Translations under genes and position numbers: made by a program
Part shown: piece by piece, positions 25,378-32,118 of the stretch
How positions within the stretch are numbered: the stretch's first letter is position 1
Layout: each line of letters starts with the position of its first letter
The notes under the pieces: model-generated
The model's input: only the letters and a program-made list of their open reading frames with translations
Told to the model about the DNA's origin: nothing
The model's database searches: none
Assembly: GCA_037134755.1 (NCBI GenBank)
Contig: JBAXLO010000012.1
Coordinates: forward strand, 1-39,800
Direction: 5' to 3'
Origin: JBAXLO01 sp037134755
GTDB taxonomy: Bacteria; Bacteroidota; Bacteroidia; Bacteroidales; JACABE01
Length of the DNA: 39,800 bases

Positions 25378-25569
25378 TTACTTTTTTATTTTGGGTATGC
25401 CTAGTTGTTTACAAATATCCTTACAAAAATCATCAAACAATTCGGGATGGCGAGGTACAGTAGATTTTTTGCCTGATATATTATTTTTGAATATCTAATG
25501 TTTTGTTCCCTCTCTATGTAAAATGCAATTATGTGCTAAAAGATGATTAATAAATACAATTCTTTTCAT
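25378..25569 (-). pseudogene. hicA: hicA toxin, interrupted by one in-frame TAG
   Basis: Starting at ATG 25569, which overlaps the hicB stop by one base (TAATG), the frame reads 24 codons (ending HREGTKH), then TAG at 25495-25497, then 38 sense codons and TAA at 25378. Ignoring the stop gives a complete HicA-like mRNA interferase of 63 positions: HNCILHREG, then STVPRHPEL and ICKQLGIPKI, as in small Bacteroidota HicA toxins. The stop falls directly after the histidine at the position of the catalytic His. No frameshift or other lesion is visible, so inactivation looks recent, or the stop is an assembly error. HicA normally cleaves mRNA and is blocked by HicB. Confidence 0.85.
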
Positions 25570-25778
25570 TATACAAGGATTGTCTTTTTAATAATCTTCT
25601 TGCCTTTATTTGATTTAACACTTTCTTCTATTCGGTCTTTAATAACTACATTTAAAGCATCTTTTAAATTTACTTCTAACTCTTCTATAGTCTTTGCTTG
25701 CGACATTGCTTCAGGAATCTCCTGAATATATCCGTAAAAGCCTTCTTCACATTCTTTAATTATTGCAGTGTAATTCAT
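25569..25778 (-). CDS. hicB: HicB family antitoxin
   Basis: A 69-residue HicB antitoxin. The N-terminal partial RNase H-like fold is seen as YTAIIKECEEGFYGYIQEIP (3-22), followed by AMSQAKTIEELEVNLKDAL (24-42), the classic HicB ligand loop and helix. The C-terminal tail is basic (KSNKGKKIIKKTILV) and lacks a distinct DNA-binding domain, as in the short HicB subtype. It is intact, precedes hicA with a one-base overlap and carries a TATCTTTG box 14 bp upstream. With its toxin broken it may be a free antitoxin able to block other HicA proteins. Confidence 0.9.
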   Translation of the reverse strand: MNYTAIIKECEEGFYGYIQEIPEAMSQAKTIEELEVNLKDALNVVIKDRIEESVKSNKGKKIIKKTILV

Positions 25779-25792
25779 ATGTCTATTTTTTA

Positions 25793-25800
25793 CAAAGATA
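25793..25800 (-). promoter_or_regulatory. -7 promoter box (TATCTTTG) of hicBA
   Basis: TATCTTTG on the minus strand, 14 bp before the hicB ATG at 25778. No -33 element is clear. HicB modules commonly repress themselves; no operator is recognisable here. Confidence 0.5.
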
Positions 25801-25826
25801 CTAAATAATTATGAATTTTAAATGAA

Positions 25827-25888
25827 ATAATTATTTTTATATCCAAAGACAAGGTTTAAATATAAATGATAAAAAGAAAGTCGTGCAT
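25827..25888. repeat. direct repeat flanking hicBA (copy 2)
   Basis: ATAATTATTTTTATATCC onward, with GGTTTAAATATAAAT shared exactly with the copy at 25247. It lies just upstream of the hicB promoter. No transposase lies between the copies. Confidence 0.75.
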
Positions 25889-26111
25889 ATTATTATGAAT
25901 GTTGAGTTTTTTCTTTTTACAAACTTTAGTTAATCTGCAAACTTATCCAGTAATTAGAAATATAAAAACATTCTTTTCGAAAATAAAAAAATCTTTTCCC
26001 GTAAGGCGATAATAACAATAGAAAAATACATATATTCCATTAACTGATTCAATCAATACATATTAATGAAATAAATAGAGCCGTTTGATACGGTCGACTG
26101 CCAATATTTTG

Positions 26112-26354
26112 GTCATATTGCTCCGCGTTTCGGTCGGATTGCACTATTTTTCGTCATATTGCTCCGCGTTTCGGCAGGATGGCAATATCTTTCGTCATAT
26201 TGCTCCGCGTTTCGGTCGGATGACAATATCTTTCGTCATATTGCTCCGCGTTTCGGTCGGATGACAATATTTTGATAATATTGGTAGGTGGTCCGAAACG
26301 CGGAGCAATATGCTGACACTTTTTGGTACATGGTCCGAAACGGAAGGCAATTGG
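26112..26354. repeat. array C: 41-bp tandem repeats followed by inverted copies
   Basis: Four 41-bp units starting GTCATATTGCTCCGCGTTTC lie at 26112, 26153, 26194 and 26235. The third and fourth differ only in their last few bases. An inverted copy follows at 26291-26317, whose CCGAAACGCGGAGCAATATG (26293-26312) is the exact complement of 26237-26256; a second, decayed inverted copy begins near 26332. Inside and between units, CAATAT and ATATTG pair. The array is GC-richer than its surroundings. It lies between divergent hicB and the gene at 26764; the spacer from 26400 to 26763 shows nothing more. Confidence 0.9.
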
Positions 26355-26763
26355 AAGGATTTATTGCATCCCTGCCGTTTCAGATTGCAATTTTGTGAAA
26401 TTTGAAGACTTTAATTCTAATAAAACTTCAATATGTTTTTATTTTATCATTATGTGTAGTATTTATATTGTTGATATAATGATATTTGTAAAATATGTGA
26501 AAATAAATGATATTATTATTGTTAAAGTTGCTGTTTAATCCAATTTTAATTCTCAACTTTGCAAATTATTACACCCTTAAAGATTATTTCTGATACATTA
26601 AATATTCATCTTTTCCATGTGGAGTACGTGGGTATTTTTTTTAAAAGGTGCGTTAGGAATTTTTCTATTTGTTTACCGATTTTAAAAAAGACAACATTCT
26701 AATCTAAAATTAACTGTTTTCATAAGGTTTTTTAAACGTATTATTTATTAAATCTTTAAATTT

Positions 26764-27771
26764 ATGAATTACACAACCCGACAACGGAAAGTGATTGGAG
26801 CACTCCTTTATTTGCTTATGAACAATGAAGCAGTAGGGATACTTACAACAGATGAATTGTGTGCTGAGCTCATTAAATTGCTTTTAATGGAGCCTATTAC
26901 ACCCGAGATACAAGCAATAGCCGATAGGACTATTCTTGTTTTTAATCCATTCCATGAAGCTATTTCGACCAGAAACATTGACCTCGAAATAGGAACACAG
27001 GATGTAGATGCTTATAAAATAGAGCAGACTACCTTGAAAACCAAGTTAAACATACTTGAAGCTAAAATAATTGTATTATTACCAACAACTTTTGAAGCTG
27101 TAATAAAATTATTAAAATTAGATAACAAAAGTATCTTTACCGATGGGAGACAATCAGATCAAATGCGCGAACTGAGCGAATTAAAAACTAAAGTCGCAGA
27201 TGATGCCACACTACATACATTAGTTGCCGAAGTAAATAATATGATTGCTCAAACAACAGGTGTTTTTGACCAAAAAGCTGATCAATTTAGAGATGTAAGA
27301 GCCGATCGTATCGACATTTACAAATTGAAAGAAGCTGTTGCAGATATGATGCTTTGGAATTTCTTTTCAATAGGAAATCAATTTCCATTAAACCCTTTTA
27401 AAGTAACTGAATTTTATAAACTATCTATTGCAAAAAGGAAAAAGAAAGACCCTAATTTCTTATATAAAAACGAATTCCTGATAAAAGCACTTCAAGGTGC
27501 TATTTTGAATCTACCTCAAATTAAATTTAACTTTAGAGATTTTCTATTAGTTGAAAACAAAAGTAAATTAGCTATCTATATCTATTTGTCTTTAGAAGTT
27601 GATAAAGTTATTTCAACTATTGCTAAGAAAATTGAAGCAGGCAAAAGCCTTGAATTCCCAATTGCTGAAATTGGTTCTTCAATACAATTTAATTTAATGA
27701 TAGCTTTTGAAGAAGACGAAACTATTACTGAAGAATGTGTAGCTAAAATAACTTTAATCAGGAAGAAATAA
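26764..27771 (+). CDS. hypothetical protein, helical and acidic/basic-mixed
   Basis: A 335-residue protein that I do not recognise. No signal peptide and no membrane helix. It is predominantly helical, with heptad-like stretches at about 85-115 (TLKTKLNILEAKIIVLL) and 150-190, and a strand-rich C-terminal part (about 265-335) ending ECVAKITLIRKK. No nucleotide-binding or catalytic motif is visible. It is monocistronic: 560 bases upstream is array C's region and a strong hairpin terminator follows. Its position next to an array parallels the orphan at 16088 next to array B, but I see no sequence similarity between the two. Confidence 0.65.
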   Translation: MNYTTRQRKVIGALLYLLMNNEAVGILTTDELCAELIKLLLMEPITPEIQAIADRTILVFNPFHEAISTRNIDLEIGTQDVDAYKIEQTTLKTKLNILEAKIIVLLPTTFEAVIKLLKLDNKSIFTDGRQSDQMRELSELKTKVADDATLHTLVAEVNNMIAQTTGVFDQKADQFRDVRADRIDIYKLKEAVADMMLWNFFSIGNQFPLNPFKVTEFYKLSIAKRKKKDPNFLYKNEFLIKALQGAILNLPQIKFNFRDFLLVENKSKLAIYIYLSLEVDKVISTIAKKIEAGKSLEFPIAEIGSSIQFNLMIAFEEDETITEECVAKITLIRKK

Positions 27772-27778
27772 AAAGAAG

Positions 27779-27798
27779 AGACGTAACATGTTACGTCT
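27779..27798. repeat. 20-bp perfect palindrome
   Basis: AGACGTAACATGTTACGTCT is self-complementary over all 20 bases with no loop. It sits 7 bases after a stop codon and just before a second, larger hairpin. Similar AGACGT...ACGTCT palindromes occur, from memory, as dispersed elements in several bacterial genomes. It could also be a protein-binding operator. Confidence 0.65.
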
Positions 27799-27811
27799 GC
27801 ACAGTATTTTT

Positions 27812-27856
27812 AAATTGCCTAAAGTTGGAAACAACTTTAGGCAATTTTAATTTTTA
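27812..27856 (+). terminator. strong rho-independent terminator
   Basis: A perfect 16-bp stem, AAATTGCCTAAAGTTG (27812-27827) with its complement at 27832-27847, is closed by a GAAA tetraloop and followed by TAATTTTTAG. It ends transcription of the orphan gene at 26764. Confidence 0.85.
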
Positions 27857-27926
27857 GTTATCGTTATGTAAGGGAGGCTTTTTAAAGTATTTTATTTTAT
27901 TTGTAACTCAATTTGATTTTTTTGTG

Positions 27927-27934
27927 TAAATTTG
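27927..27934 (+). promoter_or_regulatory. -7 promoter box (TAAATTTG)
   Basis: TAAATTTG with TTG at 27901-27903 about 23 bp upstream, 22 bp before the ATG of the DUF4834 gene at 27957. It probably also drives the yfhO-like gene. Confidence 0.5.
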
Positions 27935-27956
27935 TGCCAATTTTAAAACATAAAGA

Positions 27957-28202
27957 ATGTTAGACGTTATTCTTTGGATAATATTGATTGTAATTATACT
28001 TCGTGTTCTTGCAAGATTTATTTTTCCTATTATTCTCAAATACTTTTTAAAAAGAGTTCAGCAAAATATCTTTCAACAACCTTTTGAACCTGAAACTAAC
28101 TATAAAGAAGGCGAAACAGTAATAAACCATGTTCCGGAGAAGAAAAACGTAGAATCTGATAATATTGGAGAGTACGTTGAGTACGAAGAAATAAAAAAAT
28201 AG
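27957..28202 (+). CDS. DUF4834-like small membrane protein
   Basis: An 81-residue protein with one N-terminal transmembrane segment (VILWIILIVIILRVLARFIF, 4-23), a second short hydrophobic stretch, then a basic ILKYFLKRVQQN and an acidic tail. This composition matches the Bacteroidota family DUF4834, of unknown function. It lies 30 bases before the yfhO-like gene, a pairing I recognise as common in the phylum, and the two are probably co-transcribed. Confidence 0.7.
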   Translation: MLDVILWIILIVIILRVLARFIFPIILKYFLKRVQQNIFQQPFEPETNYKEGETVINHVPEKKNVESDNIGEYVEYEEIKK

Positions 28203-28232
28203 TAAAAAATATTTTCACAAATAATAATATAT

Positions 28233-30665
28233 ATGAAAAACATATCATTTAAAGCAATTCTACCTTATGTAGCTGCAATTTTTATCTTTATAATTGTTAC
28301 ATATGCATATCTTAGTCCTTTATTGGAAGGCAAAAGTCTTAAGCAAAACGATGCTGCTACCTGGTATGGCGCTGCAAAAGAAGTACTAGACTTCCGTCAA
28401 GCTCATCCGGGCCAAGAACCACTTTGGACAGGCTCTATGTTTAGTGGGATGCCGGCTTACCAAATCAGCATGCAGACCCCATCAAATAATATTGTATCGT
28501 TTTTCTCAAGTGTGTTCGGATTATTCTTTATGCCGAGCCCTGCAAATATGATTTTTATGTATTTCCTCGGTTTCTTCATCCTGCTAATGGTAATGAAGGT
28601 AGATCCGTGGCTTGCAATTATCGGGGCGCTAGCTTTCGGGTTCTCGTCCTATTTCTTTATAATCATCGAAGCAGGTCATAATACCAAGGCTTTAGCTATA
28701 GGATACATGGCACCTGTTTTGGCGGGTATCATATTAACTTTGCGAGGGAAATATCTCTGGGGTGGAATACTTACGGCTTTATTTTTATCGCTCGAATTAA
28801 AGATGAACCACGTCCAGATGACTTATTACCTCTTTATTATTGTGTTGATATACATGATTGCTGAGTTGATTATTAAGATAAAAGCAAAACAACTTCCGGT
28901 TTATTTTAAAGCGATTGGAATATTGCTTATTGCAGCCGGAATTTCTGTTGGAACCAACATTACTAATCTTACGACTTCTGCTGAGTACGTAAAAGAAACA
29001 ATGCGTGGTAAATCAGAGCTCACTATAAGCAATCAGGAGAACAAGACCAAAGGTTTAGATCTTGATTATGCTACTGGTTGGAGCTATGGGATTCCTGAAA
29101 CGATGACTTTATTGATTCCTAACTTCAATGGCGGTTCTTCTACTGGTAAGCTAAGCGAAAGTTCTGAAACTTATCAGGTTTTGAAACAAAATAGCATTCC
29201 TGATGCCAAGAAAATTATCAAACAGATGCCGCTTTACTGGGGTACGCAACCCTTTACATCCGGACCGGTATATGCCGGGGCTATTTTTATATTCCTTTTT
29301 GTTTTAGGTTTGTTTCTGGTTAAAGGTTCTATGAAGTGGGGGTTACTCATTGCTACCATATTATCTATTATGTTAGCATGGGGAAAGAATTTTATGGGGC
29401 TTACAGAGTTCTTTTTTACCTACTTTCCGGGTTATAACAAGTTTAGAACCGTTTCTTCGATACTTGTAATTGCTGAGTTGTGCATTCCTTTGCTTGGGAT
29501 ACTGGCTATTAATGAATTTTACAAGAATAAAAAGAATAAGGTCGATAATTTAAAAGCTTTGAAGTACTCTTTCTTTATTACGGGAGGTATTACATTGTTA
29601 TTTGCACTCTTAGGAACTAATATGTTCGACTTTACAGGTGCTTCTGATGCCCAGTACCAATATCCGGAATGGCTTATGACTGCTTTGATTGCCGACAGAA
29701 AGAGTATGTTTATGATTGATGCCTGGCGTTCGTTCTTCCTAATCTTTGCGACGGCCGCAATTCTTTGGGCGTTGCTGAAGGATAAGCTTAAATGGCAGTA
29801 TGCATTCACAATTATAGGCATTTTGGTTGTTCTTGATATGGGTTTTGTTGATAAAAGGTACTTAGATAACGATAATTTTACCACAAAAGCTAAAGTAGAT
29901 AAGCCATACACTGCTTCGGATGTTGACGAAATGATTTTGCAGGATAAAGATCCTAATTACAGGGTTTTCAATGTTACTGTTTCGCCCTTTAACGATGCTT
30001 CTACTTCCTATTTCCATAAATCTATAGGCGGTTATCATGGTGCAAAACTCCGTAGATATCAGGATTTGATCGAGCATCAACTTAGCAAGAACAATGTTAA
30101 GGTTTTAAACATGCTTAACACTCGTTATTTCATCGTACCTGATCAAAATAAACAGCCACAAGTTCAAAGGAATGTTGCCGCTTTGGGTAATGCTTGGTTT
30201 ATTGATAATCTTAAGATAGTGGAAAGTCCTGATTCGGAAATTGTAGCTCTTTCTAATTTCGAACCTGCTACTACTGCGGTCGTTGACAAGAGATTTAACA
30301 ACTATCTAAAAGATGTTAAACCTACTAAAGATAGTTTGTCGACCATTAAATTAACTTCTTATCAGGCTAACGACCTTAAGTATGAAGCAAATGCTAAAAA
30401 AGACGAGTTTGCTGTGTTCTCTGAGATCTATTATGAAAAAGGATGGCAGGCATATATCGATAGCAAACCGGTTCAACACATTAGAGTTAACTATGTGTTA
30501 CGTGCAATGAAGGTACCGGCTGGTCAACATAAGATTGAATTTAAATTTGAACCGGCTACTTACTATAATAGCGAAAAAATTGGTTATGCAAGCTCCATCT
30601 TCTTGCTTGTTATGCTCTTAGGTATGGCTATTAAAGAATTAGTTGTGTTCTTTAAGAAGAATTAA
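28233..30665 (+). CDS. YfhO family membrane protein
   Basis: An 810-residue multipass membrane protein of the YfhO family. The N-terminal region has the family-like QNDAATWYGAAKE and WTGSMFSGMPAYQ (about 38-73), and GFSSYFFIIIEAGHNTKA around 145-162. About twelve hydrophobic segments are followed by a large periplasmic domain (about 540-780) with NVKVLNMLNTRYFIV and EIYYEKGWQAYID. A last transmembrane helix (about 787-805) precedes a lysine tail. YfhO proteins belong to the GT-C-like membrane glycosyltransferase group and in Gram-positives glycosylate lipoteichoic acid; the substrate here is unknown. The GT4 gene that follows suggests surface-glycan work. Confidence 0.88.
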   Translation: MKNISFKAILPYVAAIFIFIIVTYAYLSPLLEGKSLKQNDAATWYGAAKEVLDFRQAHPGQEPLWTGSMFSGMPAYQISMQTPSNNIVSFFSSVFGLFFMPSPANMIFMYFLGFFILLMVMKVDPWLAIIGALAFGFSSYFFIIIEAGHNTKALAIGYMAPVLAGIILTLRGKYLWGGILTALFLSLELKMNHVQMTYYLFIIVLIYMIAELIIKIKAKQLPVYFKAIGILLIAAGISVGTNITNLTTSAEYVKETMRGKSELTISNQENKTKGLDLDYATGWSYGIPETMTLLIPNFNGGSSTGKLSESSETYQVLKQNSIPDAKKIIKQMPLYWGTQPFTSGPVYAGAIFIFLFVLGLFLVKGSMKWGLLIATILSIMLAWGKNFMGLTEFFFTYFPGYNKFRTVSSILVIAELCIPLLGILAINEFYKNKKNKVDNLKALKYSFFITGGITLLFALLGTNMFDFTGASDAQYQYPEWLMTALIADRKSMFMIDAWRSFFLIFATAAILWALLKDKLKWQYAFTIIGILVVLDMGFVDKRYLDNDNFTTKAKVDKPYTASDVDEMILQDKDPNYRVFNVTVSPFNDASTSYFHKSIGGYHGAKLRRYQDLIEHQLSKNNVKVLNMLNTRYFIVPDQNKQPQVQRNVAALGNAWFIDNLKIVESPDSEIVALSNFEPATTAVVDKRFNNYLKDVKPTKDSLSTIKLTSYQANDLKYEANAKKDEFAVFSEIYYEKGWQAYIDSKPVQHIRVNYVLRAMKVPAGQHKIEFKFEPATYYNSEKIGYASSIFLLVMLLGMAIKELVVFFKKN

Positions 30666-30694
30666 TTCTTTAAATAATAAAAAAACATTCATCG

Positions 30695-30730
30695 CAAAGC
30701 GAATCATCTTGCAAAAGAAGGTTCGCTTTG
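30695..30730 (+). other. hairpin between yfhO-like and GT4 genes
   Basis: CAAAGCGAA (30695-30703) pairs with TTCGCTTTG (30722-30730) around an 18-base loop. It lies in the 82-base spacer before the GT4 start. Without a T-run it is not a standard terminator and may affect mRNA stability or translation of the downstream gene. Confidence 0.45.
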
Positions 30731-30747
30731 TTATAAACAATGGTTTA

Positions 30748-32052
30748 ATGAACAATGTGCTAATCATCACTTATTACTGGCCTCCCAGCGGAGGTGCCGG
30801 CGTACAGCGGATGTTGAAATTTGTTAAATATCTTCATCTTTTAGGTGTCAAAATCACTGTCATTACTGTTGATCCCCTTATGGCATCCTATCAGCTTACT
30901 GATAATAGTTTTATAAGTGATATTCCAGATGAAATTAATGTTATCAAAACTAAAACTTTTGAGCCTTTTAACCTCTATAAGTCTTTAGGAAGTAAAAAAG
31001 AGATTCCTCACTCTGGCTTTGCTAATGAGACGAATCCGGGTTTCTTTCAAAAAGCTTCCAGATTTGTTCGCGGCAACTTTTTTATTCCTGACGCAAGGCG
31101 GGGATGGAATTATTACGCTTATCGCGAAGCTATCAAAGTTATTAAAAACAATAAAATAGATGCAATAATTACTTCCAGTCCTCCACATTCTTCTCAATTG
31201 ATTGGATTAAAGTTGAAAGAAAGATATAATATCCCTTGGATAGCTGATTTACGTGATCCCTGGACTGATATTTATTATTACAAGCAAATGCTGCATACCT
31301 TTGTTGCTAAATGGATTGATAATAAATATGAGCGAAATGTGTTAGAGAAGTCGGATGCTGTGTTGGTTGTTAGTAAATTTATTAAAAATATGTTTCTAAC
31401 AAAGTCCGAGAAGCTTGATTTTAATAAAATTAATGTGTTGCCTAATGGTTTTGATGCCGATGATTTTTCTGAAACTTCAAAACCTCCTTCTGATAAGTTT
31501 TTGATAACTTACACAGGTACTTTTGCTGATATTTATGATATAGATTCTTTGTTGGAAGCTTTACAAATGTTGTTACAAAAGCATCCTGAAGCTCCTGTTG
31601 AACTTAATTTTACGGGCAAAACTACAGGTTCTTTATCTGATAAAATAAAAAAATATAATTTAGATAAAATAACTACCTTCAAGGAGTATGTGCCTCATAA
31701 AGAATCGGTGGCAATAATCTTAAAAAGCACGATTTTATTGTTAGTAATACCTAAAATGGATAAAAACGAAGGGATCCTTACGGGAAAACTATTCGAATAT
31801 CTTGCTGCCCGCAAACCAATCCTTTGCATTGGTCCTAAGCATGGTGACGCTGCCGAAATAATTACTGAATGTGATGCCGGCACTACTTTCGACTATCAAG
31901 AAACTACTTTAATTTATGATTTCCTTTTGCAAAACTATCTAAAATGGAAAATCAACCCGGATTTAGATTTCCACAACGATAAAAATAATAAGTATTCGCG
32001 TAAACAATTAAGCCTCGAACTTTATAATATCCTAGACAATATCTGTAAATAA
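30748..32052 (+). CDS. glycosyltransferase family 4 protein
   Basis: A 434-residue GT4-type glycosyltransferase. It opens MNNVLIITYYWPPSGGAGVQ, with the glycine loop of the acceptor-binding domain; conserved parts include IITSSPPHSSQL (about 142-153), ADLRDPWTDIYYY, VVSKFIKN, VLPNGFD (about 230), ITYTGTF and the donor-binding EGILTGKLFEYLAARKPIL with the E(x7)E-like pattern. An upstream in-frame GTG (30643) would overlap the yfhO-like gene and add 35 residues before the first strand; Met at 30748 matches the family start. Such enzymes build cell-surface polysaccharide or glycoprotein glycans; substrate unknown. It is convergent with the GH3 gene. Confidence 0.9.
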   Translation: MNNVLIITYYWPPSGGAGVQRMLKFVKYLHLLGVKITVITVDPLMASYQLTDNSFISDIPDEINVIKTKTFEPFNLYKSLGSKKEIPHSGFANETNPGFFQKASRFVRGNFFIPDARRGWNYYAYREAIKVIKNNKIDAIITSSPPHSSQLIGLKLKERYNIPWIADLRDPWTDIYYYKQMLHTFVAKWIDNKYERNVLEKSDAVLVVSKFIKNMFLTKSEKLDFNKINVLPNGFDADDFSETSKPPSDKFLITYTGTFADIYDIDSLLEALQMLLQKHPEAPVELNFTGKTTGSLSDKIKKYNLDKITTFKEYVPHKESVAIILKSTILLLVIPKMDKNEGILTGKLFEYLAARKPILCIGPKHGDAAEIITECDAGTTFDYQETTLIYDFLLQNYLKWKINPDLDFHNDKNNKYSRKQLSLELYNILDNICK

Positions 32053-32118
32053 TATTTTATTCAGTATATTGCTAGTAGTTTATCTTATCTAATTTGAATA
32101 AACAACTAATAAATGAAT

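Noticed and set aside
26112..26354. Arrays A, C and D as CRISPR
   Set aside because: The units are continuous tandem repeats with no unique spacers between conserved repeats, and no cas gene is in the window.
26323..26538. 71-codon plus-strand ORF
   Set aside because: It begins inside the inverted part of array C, lacks a homologous look and consists of AT-driven hydrophobic codons.
30643..30747. GTG start for the GT4 gene overlapping the yfhO-like gene
   Set aside because: The extension is basic and unlike GT4 N-termini; Met at 30748 begins the first conserved strand.
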